Source: Gautieria morchelliformis
Taxonomy: Eukaryota; Basidiomycota; Agaricomycetes; Gomphales; Gomphaceae
Direction: 5' to 3'
Length of the DNA stretch: 64,000 bases
NCBI GenBank assembly: GCA_015179125.1
Contig: WHVA01000204.1
Coordinates: 1-64,000, forward strand
Shown in pieces: positions 10,361-23,600 of the stretch. The position numbers and the translations under genes were made by a program. Under the pieces are notes generated by a model. It was not told where the DNA came from, searched no databases, and saw only the letters and a program-made list of their open reading frames with translations. Numbering within the stretch: position 1 is the first letter of the stretch; every line of letters begins with the position of its first letter.

Positions 10361-11835
10361 ATGCGCACTAGGCCTCCACCACCATCAGGTGCGTTTCCAA
10401 TGCCAAAGCTCCAGCCACTTCCCTCCTGATTATGGATCTAGGTCGTCCACCCATGTACGCTGTCGCTGGTCGGGCGTTCGGACAGACGAATCTACGTCCT
10501 GTCGTCATTGGAGCCTGCATAGCCGCCATTGTATGGTCACTTATTTGGTGCGTTAGATAGCCTCGCTTGCATATGCGTAGACGCCACTCACCCTATGTCT
10601 AGGGCTGTAAGTGTCTCGGATAGTCTGGGGACAGAGGATTGTACGTTGACCGCCAGGTCGTATAGGCTGGTGCCTTTGAGGATATCAGTGCCGATGCATC
10701 GAGTGGTGAGCATGGCTTGTTGTTGTCTTGGCTTTACCTTAATCTTTATTTTTTCTACCCCAGACACAAAGAAGTTGGTTACTTTTGACATCGTCATCGG
10801 TTCACTGTACTCGGCTGTGGCTGCTATTGAGGTTCGTGTGCCATGCGGGTGTCTCCTGTTTGTAGATAGCATTTGACGAGGGTACCCCTAGTTCTTTGGT
10901 TTATTCGCCGCAATCACGGTAAGTCGTGTATGGCATAGGCTCAATTTAACCCCAACGGGTCATATTCTATGTAGCGCCGTACGTCTCTCGCCCGATTATT
11001 CGCCGGGCTTTCGCTCGGCGTCATCCTTTTAGTTGGAGCGGCAGAACTCGTCCGGACTGTCGTACACTTCACCCATAAAGTGGGTTGCGTGGATTTTGAA
11101 ACCATCGGTATTTTATTGACCCATGGTGTTTCCACAGAGTGCCATCCTTGACCAGTGTCAGCTAAACAGTGAAGGTTTTACGAGTCGGACGGTGTGTATC
11201 GCTCCCTATCTGGCTTACCTCAGCCTCACAGCTGTTGCGACTCACTCTCACAGGGCATGTCCTTCTGGGGTGGTCATCGGGAGACTTTTTGACACGCGGA
11301 GAAGCAAATGATTGTAAGGTTTCGTCCATTCTCAACTTGTAGACGCATTCTTGATACCCGTCCCGCAGTCTGCCGTAGCATATACAACCGCATGTCTTTC
11401 TCCACGATCGCGTGGTTGATCCTCCCCACGCTTTTCGCGCTCTTCTTCGCCTCAGTTGCCTACTCGTTCTACCGTCAACTCCTGGACCCGAACTCATTCC
11501 GTGCTCCGCGAGCACCATCGGACCAGGTGCGCCTCGAGGCGCTGCGAACCCAGCAGCAGCCATATGGCGGAGGATACATGCCATACCCCGGATTCAACAG
11601 CGTGCCGAATTATGGACCCCCTCCGGGCCCTCCGCCGCCTCAGGCTATGGGAGGATATAACGTTCCCCCATACGAGGACGGCCAATTGCCGGGCTATGCG
11701 TCAGAGTTCCCTGCCAAGGATGTCGGCGAAGAGAAGGACGCCGATCAGAAGGGTGGGGATCCGTTCATGGACGCGCAGCACGCGGGCTTGCGGGGTGCAG
11801 GGCCAAGTGAGACGGACCTGACACATCGGATATAG
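10361..11835 (+). CDS. Four-span membrane protein with Pro/Gly-rich cytosolic tail, function unknown
   Basis: The gene is multi-exon. Exon 1 (10361-10388) and exon 2 (from 10442) join in frame across a 53 bp intron to give MRTRPPPPSGRPPMYAVAGR, followed by membrane span 1 (VVIGACIAAIVWSLIW). Span 2 (IVIGSLYSAVAAIE) lies near 10790. Span 3 (LFAGLSLGVILLVGAAELVR) lies near 11000-11060 and continues to VVHFTHK. A 68 bp intron after THK leads to SAILDQCQLNSEGFTSRT. The last exon holds span 4 (IAWLILPTLFALFFASVAY) and a tail rich in Pro, Gly and Tyr (GPPPGPPPPQAMGG), ending THRI. Exons between 10547 and 10790 and between 11250 and 11370 could not be fixed. The design matches a widespread uncharacterised Agaricomycete membrane family. 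It is convergent with the hydrolase gene. Confidence 0.7.
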
Positions 11836-12362
11836 ATTATCGGACATATTGGACTGGAAGGCTGTGATGTACTTATGAAGCTATGAATCAGTGTTTACGC
11901 TCAAAGAGTGATATTGAAAGCCTTGCAACTGGCAATTGAGCCCCCATTGCCTTGTGCTTAACTTCCATATATTAATAAGTCCTCGGAACTAGGTCTATGG
12001 AACATTATCAGGCCCTGCTCGTTATTGTTTGTGATGCAGAAATTTGCACTAGAGAGCGTCATCGCACGTTCTTTTCATATGCGCGTGATGAATCAACATT
12101 CTGTGGCCTCACTCACAGATGGTTTATGCGCTAACCATAAGTAAACAAAAGAGATGGAATCCTACTAGTCTAGTACACTGAAATAGCAAGATCATAATAG
12201 AATACAAGGATACGATATGCCGTCATTCCGTAACATACCTATGATCTGTGGAGTCGAGCGAGCTAGTCTCGTACGAGCTACGTTGCAGTTTGGCGTCGCA
12301 GACAATAGTCGAATGCATCTATCGCTCTCTGGGGCTCATCCCAGAATACCTGTGCATAGGCA
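11836..12362. other. Intergenic between convergent genes, no gene seen
   Basis: AT-rich DNA holds the 3' ends of the membrane-protein and hydrolase genes. No open frame or repeat of note was found. Confidence 0.5.
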
Positions 12363-13471
12363 TCAGTACAAGCTATTTATTTGACCCCTACGTACGAGAT
12401 GATGGGCATCTGTTATGGTTGAGATTCTCATAGGCTGGTCGCTCTCCTTTGCCAGTTTCTCGAGCTCCCAAGCCGCATAGATAATGAGGCCCGGAGAAGA
12501 ATCGCAATACAGCAGCCAAATGTCCAAGTTCGGCCATTGTGATCTGGTCTCCGGATCAAATAAGACCTTACGCACTTGATTGGAAAGCTGGGTGTTAAAC
12601 GCAAGAAAAACGAAGTCGGAGCGCGCGGCGGCATTGGTGTCCACCAAGGAATTTCGCTCCTCGGGAGACAATGATGCTGAAACGCTCTTCTTGTCTGGGT
12701 TGGGGACTTTGTATTCAAGATTGTCGACGTTGCGCGTAGACAAATCGCCGTGTGCAAAGTAACTGGACACCCAAGGCACGAATTCAAGGAGGCGTTCTTC
12801 CGCACTGAGCGTCATGTCAGACAGGGGATATGATTCGGCAGCCGGGATGCCAAGTGCCACCATGGGAGGATCTAATCACGACGCATACATAATAGTCAAG
12901 GCAGGTGCTCTTTACACTCACCAAATAAAATCAAGCTTCGCATGTACGACTGCAGCCGACTCTGTACCTGTGGCTGCACGGAAGACATAGAAGCCATGGC
13001 GCTCAAGGTGAACACATTTCCGAGCGACCATCCCATGAGCCCCAGTCCGCCTTCATTCCCGTCGGCGGTTGGCCCGGGAAGCGATAGGGTGTCAATAAGG
13101 CCATCTAGAAAGAGAGCGAGCTCTTCTCCGCGAGCAAGTAGCTCATCCTCGACGCCTTCAGATAGTGCTTTCAATTCGCAAGGGCTATACGGCGTTGATC
13201 CAGGATAGTCGCGACGATTCAGACAGACCATACGCATGCCTTTGGACGTTGCTAAAGGCAAGACATGTTGAAACACAGCTGTAAGGAAGAGTTACTTCAA
13301 TGTAGGTTCCTTTAAACCAAAACAACAGGGACATGGCGCACCACTGTGAAAGCAAATTCCATGTGCTACGACCAAGGTCGTGTAAACCTGGCGATCTGGT
13401 GCCCCACTGTCTTGATAGAAAAAATCGATGGGGGCACTGGTCCTAGCGTCTTTGATAGTGAGAACAGGCAT
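12363..13471 (-). CDS. Alpha/beta-hydrolase fold protein
   Basis: There are three exons: 13471-13342, 13278-12922 and 12871-12363, with introns of 63 and 50 bp that keep the frame. The product starts MPVLTIKDARTSAPIDFFYQ. It has the early strand and oxyanion-type motif TTLVVAHGICFHSAVF, then MRMVCLNRRDYPGSTPY, and the nucleophile elbow GLMGWSLGN (Ser of GWSLG) near residue 130. A late DAHHLV motif near the C-terminus may supply the histidine. The total of about 330 residues is normal for the fold. The substrate cannot be told. It resembles a common Agaricomycete hydrolase family of unknown substrate. A 27 bp inverted repeat lies about 100 bp upstream of the start. Confidence 0.85.
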
Positions 13472-13572
13472 TGTAGGGATGTCTCAGGTTTCCCAATACT
13501 TGAGAGACATCGTGACCCATGCCGTGATAAATCATGCTCTGCATTGCTCATTCCTTGTAACGCGTGAAAAGT

Positions 13573-13672
13573 GACGCAGAATATAGGAGAAACGCTCGGC
13601 GGATGGCACGATACAGTATATGTAAGTACGGTAGTTACATATCGTCCGAGCGTTTCTCCTATATTCTGCGTC
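13573..13672. repeat. 100 bp perfect-arm hairpin (MITE-like) upstream of the hydrolase gene
   Basis: Bases 13573-13599 are the exact reverse complement of 13646-13672 (27 bp, beginning GACGCAGAATATAGG). The 46 bp between holds a second inverted pair (ATATGTAA / TTACATAT). No target duplication was identified. It lies in the promoter-side region of the hydrolase gene, whose start is at 13471. Confidence 0.85.
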
Positions 13673-14186
13673 TTTCCGTATCTTAATGCGTTGACCGCAT
13701 TACGATTCGGAAGGGCCTGGATGAGGGAATGATTGCCATGTTATCCCGACTGGGTATGCTACCAGAGGTATTTTCAGTTAGATTCCCCTCTTCCAGTCGT
13801 CATTTAGGTTTGAGCCATATTCAGCAGCGTCACGACGCATCACGCAGCAGCGAGGACTCGGCTAAGATAGAAATCATCTTAAACTGGCACCCCTTACATA
13901 AGCTGAGGGCTGTCCAATGGTGAGCTCAATAACACTCACAGGCAAACACTTTTTGCCAAATGGCTTCCTAGATTCTCTTTGGGACATGTCTACCTACAAT
14001 CCTGACTTAAGATATATCTATATTTCTTAAGGAGATATGTCATCCAAAATGTGACATAGAAAAAATACCAATTTATTTTTCTGATGTCCTAGAATGATTT
14101 CCTGCAATTTTGGTTTTTGGACCAACAGAATTTGGCAGTCATGTGACAATCACGTGATGTATTTGTCAGCAGTTTGACCTTTGGAC
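13673..14186. other. Intergenic between hydrolase hairpin and copia fossil, no gene seen
   Basis: Short open frames here have no recognisable domain. The DNA is AT-rich around 13980-14110. Confidence 0.4.
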
Positions 14187-14419
14187 TGTTGAAGTATCCA
14201 TCGCTCAACCATTCCTTACTCATCTATGGTCACTCGTGGTTCCACCAGTTCAAGCTCCTCTTGAATCCCATAGTTACAGTAGCTAGTCAACTGTATATTT
14301 TTCTGAGACCTCACGAGTTGAGGAATATTATTCTTGTCCTTTACTATCACTGCGCTCAAGAGGTTATGGGCCCCGCGCTCTAAACTGTAACCCGAAAGTC
14401 AAGTAAAAGATCTGTAACA
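14187..14419 (+). repeat. Probable 5' LTR of the copia fossil
   Basis: It begins TGTTGA and ends TAACA, directly before the gag start at 14429, with a length usual for copia. No second copy exists in the window, so the call rests on position and termini only. Confidence 0.5.
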
Positions 14420-17400
14420 ATCGCCGATATGCCTGCCCTCATACAGCCGAGTTCGCTATATCAAATGGAGCCGCTTACCGGGGATAACTACCCCGCATGG
14501 AAGGAGAAAATGCGGTGGATCCTGCTAGAACAAGACCTGTGGGACCACGCAATGGGACAGACGATGATGCCAGTGCCGGCCGACGATAAAAACGTCACCG
14601 CCACTGAAAGGAAAGCGATCGCAGACTGGACTAAAAAAGACCAACGAACATTCGTGGCAATCAGTCTTCGTATTAGCGATGAATACCTGGTATATACATA
14701 CGGCGCCTCGACGGCACACGAGGTATGGCAAGCCCTGCTTACAATTTTCGAGGCAAGAGGGCCGTTAGGCATAATCAATGTGCGTAGGGACTTTTTCGGT
14801 ACCTTCGCAGCAGAGGGCAGCAACATGGAGGAGCATATCTGAAAACTCCGTAGTCTCCAAAAACAGCTGCATGCACTCGGCGACCTGGTCAACGACCACG
14901 ATTTCTGCAACGCATTACTCACCTCCTTACCCGGCTCCTGGTCCACCTTCCTCACCGCCATCAACCCTACTCTCCCCATGCTAACCTCCGACACCCTGAT
15001 CGCGCGTATCCTGGAGGAGGACTGTACTCGGTGTTCTACTCAGAGCACCGAGATGGCCCTGCGGATCCAGGATAGGACCCACGGAAAGGGCCGGAATGGA
15101 CGCCGTGATGGCACTACGAAGGGTAAATGCAACAACTGCAGAAAGAAGGGTCACTGGGTCAAGGACTGTTGGGATAAGGGTGGTGGCAAGGAGGGGGACG
15201 CACCTAAATGGTGGAAAGGCGACAAATCTAAAAATTCCGCTAAGCAGGCTACCAAAAATAATGGCGCTGGTGACGAATTCACTTTTGCCGCCATAGAGTC
15301 CGTTGACAATGACGATCACTCGTCCCTTGCTGAAGACATGACCTACCGTGCTGATATCTCAGCATCTGACTGGCTGGCAGACATGGGGTCAACGACCCAC
15401 ATAGCCCGAAGCAGGGACCACTTCGTCGATTTTAAGGCGGAACCGTCTGAGATCGACGGTATCACACCCGGGAGCCCATTGAAAACCCTAGGGCATGGGG
15501 TGTCAGGGGACACCCTGTTTTCCATTTCCAGTTCCGACACCACACCCAGTTCTGACTCCATTTCCGACTCCGCTTCCAGTTCCGATTCCATCTCCGCCTC
15601 CGCTTTCGGAAATGATTCCGCTTCTGGGAGAACTTCCACCAGTTCTGTTCGCCTTGCCAGTTCCACTCCAATTTCCGACTTCCACTCTCGGAACAGTGTC
15701 GGAAATCAAGCGACTCGCGTAATAGGTGGCATCAAGGGTCGATCAAGGGTCAGGGAGGTCAGGAGGATGCAGGGTTGATGGCGGGTGCCAAGTGTTGTCC
15801 CTGGCTGCGCAGCGTAGTATAATACAGGCTCACTGACATTGGGGGTCCTTAGACTTTTCTCTTTGGATTTCCCCTTGTCAGGTGAGAATCCCCTCTCTTG
15901 TATACTCTGTTCATTTATACATACTTTGGATTTCCCCTTGTCAGTTGTGTGGTAGTATGATCTCCACAACCAGCCAGGGTTGCCCTTACATGGGGTTGTT
16001 CAGATGGAGTTCCATGCTGGCAACCTCACGTTCACGGTGAGACTCACAGATGTGAAGCATGCCCCCAACGCACCGAACAACATACTCAGCGTGGGACGGC
16101 TCACGGACATGGAGCACGTCGCCTTGTTTACTAACGAGGGCGTGAAGTTCCGCTCCCAATCCAGAACCGTCTTCGCTGAGGGGCGCAAAGTAGGTCGTGT
16201 TTACCTCATGCGTGCCCGGATCCGTCCTGGTATCCAGACAGACTTCGCCGCTGTGGCTAAGCCGAAGTCCTGGGATACCTGGCATCGGATCCTCGGACAC
16301 GTGAACGTCAGCGCGATCAAAGACATGAAGTCGCACGACCTGGTCACCGGAATGGAGGTGAACACATCTGCGCCGGTCACGCAGTGTGCTGCTTGCATTC
16401 AGGGCAAGCAGCATGTGGACCCGTTCCCCAAATGTTCGGAGGACATCGTTGCACATGTGGGCGACTTGTCCGTCTCTGATGTTTGGGGGCCGGCGAACAC
16501 TGAGGGCCCAACGCGAGAGCGGTATTTCTACTCCTTCACCAATGTTAAAAGCAGGTACACGGTGCTTTATTTCAGCCACTCCAAGGACAGCGTCCTTGAT
16601 TGATTCAAGGAGTATGCTGCCCTGGTTGAAACACAGACGGGTCGTCCGCTCAAACGCTTGCGAAGCGACAGTGGTGGTGAGTATATTAGCACGGCTTTTA
16701 GGCTTTTCTGCGCTGAAAAAGGGATCATCATGGAGTCCACTGCCCCTTATTCCCCAGCTCAGAACGGCATCGCAGAACGATTAAACCGCACCCTGTTAGA
16801 ATACGCATGTGCAATGATATTTGCAAAACAGCTGCCCAAGACCCTATGGGCAGAGGCCCTCGCTTACGCCTGTTATATCAAGAACAGATTGCCTATGCGT
16901 GCGCTTGGCACGGATATGACACCCTACCAGGCGTTCTTTGGCAAGAAACCAGATGTTGGGAAGTTGGAGGAGTTTGGTAAAAAGTGTTGGATTAAAGTCC
17001 CTGACCAACGCCGTACTAAACTAGAACCAAAGTCCGAGCAACACATCTTCACCGGTGTTGCCCCCAACGCGAAAGCCTGGAAATATTATAACATACACTC
17101 GCACCACATCCAGACCTCCCGCAACGTCATTTTCGACGAGACCGACACTGCCATCCACCCTGTGCCCGATGACGACGACTTGGAGGCCGCACCGATCGTT
17201 GGGAATGCCCCTGGGGCCACCCAGCTGGCTCCTGTCCCTGCACCCACTGCCCCTGCACCGATCGCCGTGCCTCCAGGTGGTGTTGTCACAACTGGCGCTG
17301 TGGCTGCGGACCCGAGGGAGGGACCACGGCACAGCACCAGGATTGGGGGTAAACCCGCTCCTGACTATCGTCACATGCATGAGGGCGAGCGGACTCTGTC

Positions 17401-17945
17401 AACGACGGAGATCGTGACAGAGCCGACATCCTATGCAGAGGCGTTACGTCGGGATGATTTCCTGATATGGAGAGCGGCGATGGAGACTGAGATGCAGCAG
17501 CACGCTGAGGTTGGGACATGGGAGCTGGTTGAGTTACCAGCAGGGAAGAACATCGTTGGAAGCCGGTGGGTATATGTGGCCAAAACAGACGCAGATGGCA
17601 CGTTTGAGCTGGGAAAAGCGAGGCTGGTTGCGCAGGGGTTCACGCAACGTCCCAGTATGGACTACTTCAAAGTCAGTCACTGGTTGTCAAGCTGGACAGC
17701 CTGCAGCTTATCCTTGCACTCGCTATCCAAAAGGGATGGGAGATTGAGATGATGGATGTGAAAGGCGCGTATTTGAACTCTACTCTAGACAAAGAGATAT
17801 ATATGCGCCAGCCGGACGGCTTTGACGATGGGTCGGGACATGTACTAAAGCTGTGTCGTGCCATTTATGGCCTGAAACAGTCGGGTCGTTCTTGGTACAA
17901 AAAGCTCACCACGGTCCTCATCAACAATGGCTTCACGCGTAGTCA
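14187..17945 (+). mobile_element. Ty1/copia LTR retrotransposon fossil, 3' truncated
   Basis: A probable 5' LTR spans 14187-14419 (starts TGTTGAAG, ends CTGTAACA, 233 bp). The parts follow in copia order: gag of the UBN2 type from 14429, the zinc knuckle CNNCRKKGHWVKDC near 15128, the protease motif DWLADMGSTTHIA near 15370, GAG-pre-integrase (WDTWHRILGHVN) and integrase core (SDSGGEYI, SPAQNGIAERLNR) at 15980-17000, and the reverse transcriptase start (WELVELPAGKNIVGSRWVY, LKLCRAIYGLKQSGRSWY) to about 17945. A ~450 bp insert-like stretch (15520-15970) interrupts protease and integrase. The rest of RT, RNase H and the 3' LTR are missing. It is clearly broken (at least four breaks) and old; age from LTR divergence is not available. 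Confidence 0.88.
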
Positions 17946-17984
17946 CACTTCACTCCTTAAGAAGCAACCACCACCATCTTCTAA

Positions 17985-19665
17985 TGAAGATGGACGGCAT
18001 CAATGAACCCATGGGTGTTGAGCCATCAACGTCCATGCCACGGCCAGCCGCTCCAAAAAAGGGAGCCATCGCAATCTTCTCAAAGAAGTTGGCTCCCGAG
18101 AATTGGGAGATAGCATCGTGGAATGACGGGCTCACCATTATCCATTCAGATAAGTGTGAATGTTGCAAGTCATACGCAACACACTTAGTGGAGTCATCAA
18201 ACTCCGGTAAGATAAGAACCATAGACAACGACATCACCTACGCAGTTGAAGACACCTGGCCTTGGATCACCAAAGGGGCCAGGTGAATGGCAGTCGAGGA
18301 TGCTCAGGCAGAGATCGAGCACCTCAAGCAGGACCTGGCATCCGAACGTGAGTGAGTCTCATGTCGGGACAACAAGATCCACGAGTTGAAACAACAACTC
18401 GAAGGAGCCAGGCAAACACGCCCCGCCCTGTCACGGCCAAAGGCTCAGCCTGTTGCCAGCCCATAATCCGGCCCGATGGCTCCACTGCCATCACGCGATA
18501 AAGGGGCAACACTAGCCCCAGGGGCCGTGCCCCTCCCGACAGGCTTGGCTCTGGCCAGCCGGATAATGGAGCCCCGTGTGGCACCTGTTGAGGATGCCCA
18601 TGCAGTGTCCAGGACAGCGACAGTCATGACACTGTTGACGGCGACAGTGCCATTCGAGTCGGCATATGCTGACATCCCAGACAGATGGCTGTCCGACATG
18701 TCAGTCTGGGACAAGTATGACTCAGACTGGGCTGAACGTGTTTCCAAATGGAATTGCAGAAAACACCTCCCCCCGCCAGTCCTAGAGAACGGACTGGTGG
18801 ATGAACTAGAATGCATCAAGAATACATATCTAGCAGAATCATCAGCGCACAGCGTCAACAACCCCCGGCTGCACCAGGCGCTAGCCACAGCCCAGGCCCA
18901 ATACATAGGGCCTCACGTCATGCTACCACCGCTGGGGGCGGGAGTTATACAACACTACCTGGGGAAGGGGAGCTGTTGAGACACAGAGATCCACTGATCT
19001 CCGTGACAGGCCACTTGCTGCAGCCCCTAGGCAGATCAGTCCCTTGGGTTGCTGAGTGGTACCATGTCTGCCCCATAACTGAGCAGAGGTTTCTAGACCT
19101 CCTCATGCACGCCAAGGACACCCCGGTCGACCAGCGCATGCTGGAAATGAACACAGCATTCTGGCGCCTCCAAGCGGAGGGTCCCTGTAAGCCCCGCCTG
19201 AATTATATAAATATCCTGGATGGTATGCCTGATGACATAGTCACAGTGCTCAATGGCTGGTGGTCAAATGCCAAAGGTGTCCCTCCTGCCATCTGCGATG
19301 ATGTGGAAGGTGGGCTAAACACAACAGATATTGATATCTGGATGTGGATAAGGATCTTGGCTCCCAAAGCCAAGCCACGATCCCCCCTCAAGTCGCGTTT
19401 AAGCAACTTGTTTGGTACGCCGCGCCAGTGGCAGGAGCTCGTGACCGATATCAGGATTCCATCTCCCACAGCACACACCCTTTGGGGCTCTGTCACTGGG
19501 ATGTTCCCGGTTGGAAACAGACTCATGCACGAGATCCCGCTGAAGGAACTCGCATCATGGCTTGCCCTCCATGGCAGTGACAAAGAATCAGCTCCAGAGA
19601 GACGTCATTGTTATGATATACGCAATTATTTTATTCTAAGTCATCTATGTACACAAAGAGGCTAA
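17985..19665 (+). pseudogene. Unrecognised fungal multi-copy-type gene, broken
   Basis: Several plus-strand open stretches follow one another in related frames and look like one decayed gene. An N-terminal part has a Cys cluster (KCECCKSYATHLVE, then DTWPWITKGA). A short coiled-coil stretch follows (EIEHLKQDLASER, HELKQQLEGARQ), then a long C-terminal part at 18476-19665 with RWLSDMSVWDKYDSDWAERV, HVMLPPLGAGVIQHYL, HRDPLISVTGHLLQP and NTAFWRLQAEGP. The style (coiled coil followed by a Trp- and Pro-rich region) resembles hypothetical proteins repeated in mushroom genomes, but I cannot name the family. Two or more stops split the reading. It begins about 40 bp after the copia fossil breaks off, so the two were joined by insertion or deletion. 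It may itself be part of a transposon. Confidence 0.5.
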
Positions 19666-20691
19666 TAAAAGAAAGAAAGAAAAATAACCAAAAAAGAATA
19701 GGAACGACATTGACGATGGACATCGACACAGACGACAGATACACGACATTACGAACAGCTATCTTATCTACAGATTAGATAAGATACAGGGATACGGGTG
19801 TCGACCACATGCGGTCGATCAGAGACAGTGTGCCTATCAACTGATGGCATCGGCCATGACGTCGACAGGTGCCAGGCCACAGGCACCGAGGAGGTGCGGG
19901 CACCAAACGCCGCAGAGGAATGCAGACTGCGCAGGAGCACCGGATATTGTGGAGTGACTTTAGAATGTCATCCATAATACATGTACTCAATTAGCTGCCC
20001 CACAGAAGAGGCACAGAGACAGTGGCCCCATCACCAAGCCTAGCATTTATGCTAGGCAGGACAGATTTAATTACCATTCTCTATTGGACTCCATGACACG
20101 ACCAGCTGATTATTATCTTGACACCATGTGGACAGGGGCTTTGTATGCTAAGTACAAGACTCTATTCCAAAGTTTAAATAACCGTGATACTATCCCCATC
20201 ATTCCCATGATTTTATGACTATAATTAGTCACCCCTCTAGTTACAAGTAGTTTTTCGACCCATCTGCCCACTATCTCGAACACCAGTAGTTACCACTAAT
20301 ATAGTATAAATAGCTACTATGAATGTATGAACAAAATCATCCAGAATCAACTGTTTCACCCCCTGAAGTCACTGTAGTCTTGTTTGATAGCTACAGAACT
20401 TAGATCTCGATAGTTTACTCCAATTCTTCGTTGAGAGTTCACTATTACTGCTTACTCTAGACTACCTCAAAAGCGAACTCTTTTGACTTAGTTATTCCTT
20501 AGATCAACACCATTTTCCTGTCGGCATGGTCACGTGACTTCCATCCATCAGTGCCGGACGCGTCTCGAGGGGCTTAGTCAGCACACAGAGGAGGGACAAA
20601 CATAGTGGTCCCAACCACTAAGCAATAGAATTCGTTTGCTAAAGGCATCATTTAACATCTTAATCTAAAAGGCATGTGTTAGGGTTCCATG
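19666..20691. other. AT-rich non-coding kilobase
   Basis: No open frame of note was found. 19665-19700 is an A-rich run (AAAGAAAGAAAGAAAAATAAC), possibly a degraded poly(A)-like or simple-repeat tail after the pseudogene. The rest lacks recognisable structure. It could contain a degraded LTR of the neighbouring gypsy element. Confidence 0.4.
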
Positions 20692-23600
20692 AGACATTTC
20701 AAATATTAGCGATGTCTGTGTGGCTCGAAGTCTTCCTCACGACAGTCACGCGTGTCACTCTTGTAGTAGCGCAACAGGCGCAGATGATATCTTGATCTGG
20801 GAAGGGCATAACGTCCTTCACTGTGTTCTCGTTCTGCTGTCGCAGATCAAAGACAGTCCGCAGTGTACTGTTCTTCTTTGGCATGCATAGCATGGGCACT
20901 GCCTGTTGTGCGACTGCTGGTATTGGCCACTTTGTGGTGGTTTATCTCTCTATCTTCACAGACAATTCCTCATGGAAGTGTTCGGGGCACTTCAGTAGGT
21001 GATATCGCATGTGCTTGTTGGGATTGATGAGATTGATCTCATGGTTGATCTCCCGCAATGGCAGGTGTTCCAAGGGGATTCCACTGACTATGTCAGTGAT
21101 CTTCTACATCCATTCCTCGCAGAGGTGAGGGATGTCATCATCCATGAGGATGACAATGTGTTATGTATTGGAAATCCCGGAGGTCAGAACTGTAAAGGAC
21201 AACGGCTTCAACTTATGTGTTGCGCCCCTGATGAACTATCGTCCTAGGTATTTCGGATTTGACTCCCAGATGTCAGAGAAGGTGGAAGTCAAGAACAGAG
21301 TGCTGAGGGTCGAGGGGCGGAGGACAAGGTCGGAAGACGCGGAAGAGGCGGAGGGTAGAGGATCGAGAGCGGAGAGAGACAAGACTAGCAAGACTTGCTG
21401 TGCTAAGAACAGGAGATAGTGCGAAGGGATTCACATATCAAAGTCGATTATCTGATTGCAGAAATGGAGACATACATGAGGGGTTTTATACAAAGAGCAG
21501 AAGCAACAGGTAATAGTATGGTACTAAGCAAATTCCAGAGAGGGTGGGAATTGGATAGACATACGGGGCAAGTATCTAATGTGGAACAAGGGGGTGACAA
21601 GGGGGGTGCAGGGTAGAGTAAGTACAATGGCAAAGAACAAGGCATGTAAGTACAATAGGCATCGGAACAAACGGAAGTACAGAAATGGTATCTTGCTGTG
21701 TTCAGGGTTGAGCATGGGGGCCAATGACTGGAGGTGGCCAGGGGTACTGAAAGAACAAGGGGTCAAGATAGAGGGTTGCGGATGTTGCGGAATAGAGTCG
21801 GAGGTGGTGCGGAGGAGATCTGGAGGTGGTGGAGATGGTTGAGCGGAATGGTCGTAACACAATGGCTGGCTTGGAAGCCATTAGGCGCTGTGTGCGTCTG
21901 TTAGGTCCCACAGCGCGTGGGACCGCCTTCCTTTTTCCATCACTTTCACCATCAGGTGAGAGCACCTCTCCCTACAATTGTAGGGAGAGTTTGAGGACCA
22001 GTCATTATGGGACTCGTCCTCCTGGCTTTAATGAGTCAGGTTTGGCTTCAGTGCCAGGGTGATCATGTTCACCCTTGGCCCCTTGCCTTCGCTTGGCATT
22101 TCATTATCGTGGAATGATATCTTGCCCATGGGGATTATCTCATTCCCTATGCAGATTATCCCTGGACTTCTCAAGTCCAGGGTGATGCCAAATCTCCTTA
22201 AAAACGATGTCCCCAAGATTGCATCGTAATATTCGATGTTGGCTACGTCGAAGTACTCGTCATAGGTTTCGTGACCAAATTTAATGGTCGTATTCATTCC
22301 ATAATTGATTGTGGAGCGGCTGCCTATTCAGGCTATGTGCAGTGCAATTGGCTGATCCAGGGCAAATGTTTTCATCCCTGTGGCATGTGTGAACTCTGGG
22401 GATAGTAGTACCCCTTCGCTCCCGCTATCAAGCAGCCAGTGAGCCTTCACACCATTTATCTCCCAGTACCCTGAGAGGGTACAGTTTTCATTTCGTGGCC
22501 ACGTTGGCCGCCTCCGGTGCTTGCTTCGATGGTGATACACCGGCTCAGCTGCCTTGTCTGGCGTGGCCGATGTGCATGCGGCCATGACTTTTGTGGTGGC
22601 TTCATCTTTCAGCGCGATTCTGATTGCACTGGATCTGTAGGCAGTCATGTTATCCTCCACCTCTTCATCCCATTCATAGTATTGGGATGGCTCGGGCTCC
22701 CACTCATCAGCGGGTGCATCTCCGTTGTCCAGAGACTCATTGGGTTGGGACTCACCCTCCCCTCTTCATCAATCTGCTGAAGAGAGTTTCACTCGGGGTC
22801 CACATCCGGATCCTTGTCATCATTATTGTGCCTTGCGGCCACTGTCCATATACCGGACCTGAGCCAGGGGCACTCCGCCTTTTTGTGGCCAGCTTGGCCA
22901 CACTCAAAGCACACTGTGCTGCTTTGATTACCGCCGGGCCAATCGTTATGTTGATTTGTTGCTTTCGGCGGCGGGGCCGGCTTCAGCGATGTCCCTGGCG
23001 CTTGAGGCTGTTTGGTCTCAGGCAGTCGTCCAGCTTGGGCAGGGCGTGAGGGGAGGTTGTTGTGACACCCCACTCCTCAGGAACAGTTTACAGGATAGGC
23101 CTGCTCAGGCCTGTCTGTGTTACTGGCTTGTTCACTACAAGCCAGGCTGTGCTTGCTGATGCAGCAGCACTCTCTTCTTGGCGCATCCCCATGTTATATC
23201 GGGACACTTCCTTGATCATGCGGGCTGTTTTGAAGAGCTGCTCTCAGTGTTATAGCCCTTTTTGAGGACTTCATTGTGCAGCCTTTCACGCAGCGCAGAC
23301 ACGAACTGTCTACGGAACATGTAGTCGTCCGGTGGCTGTGTCATACCCACCGCATACTTCGTGAGCTCGTTCAGCATCTCCTGAATGTTTTTCATGCTCT
23401 TTATGACCATGTCAAATTTATTCGATGCGTGGTGGTAGGTCAACGTGTGCAGGAACCTTTTTTGAAGGCCTTGCATCACTGTTTCCAAGGCCAACTGTGG
23501 ACCTGGCGGTCGAAACATTCCAGGTTTTGGAGGAACCACTCCTGGGCTTCACCAGTCAGGCAAGTGCCCATGTATCCAACTTGCACGTCTATGCTGGTTG

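Noticed and set aside
15520-15980. Ser-rich stretch and following DNA as a real part of copia protease
   Set aside because: It has simple TTCCGACTCC-type repeats and no family match; treated as inserted or expanded sequence in the fossil.
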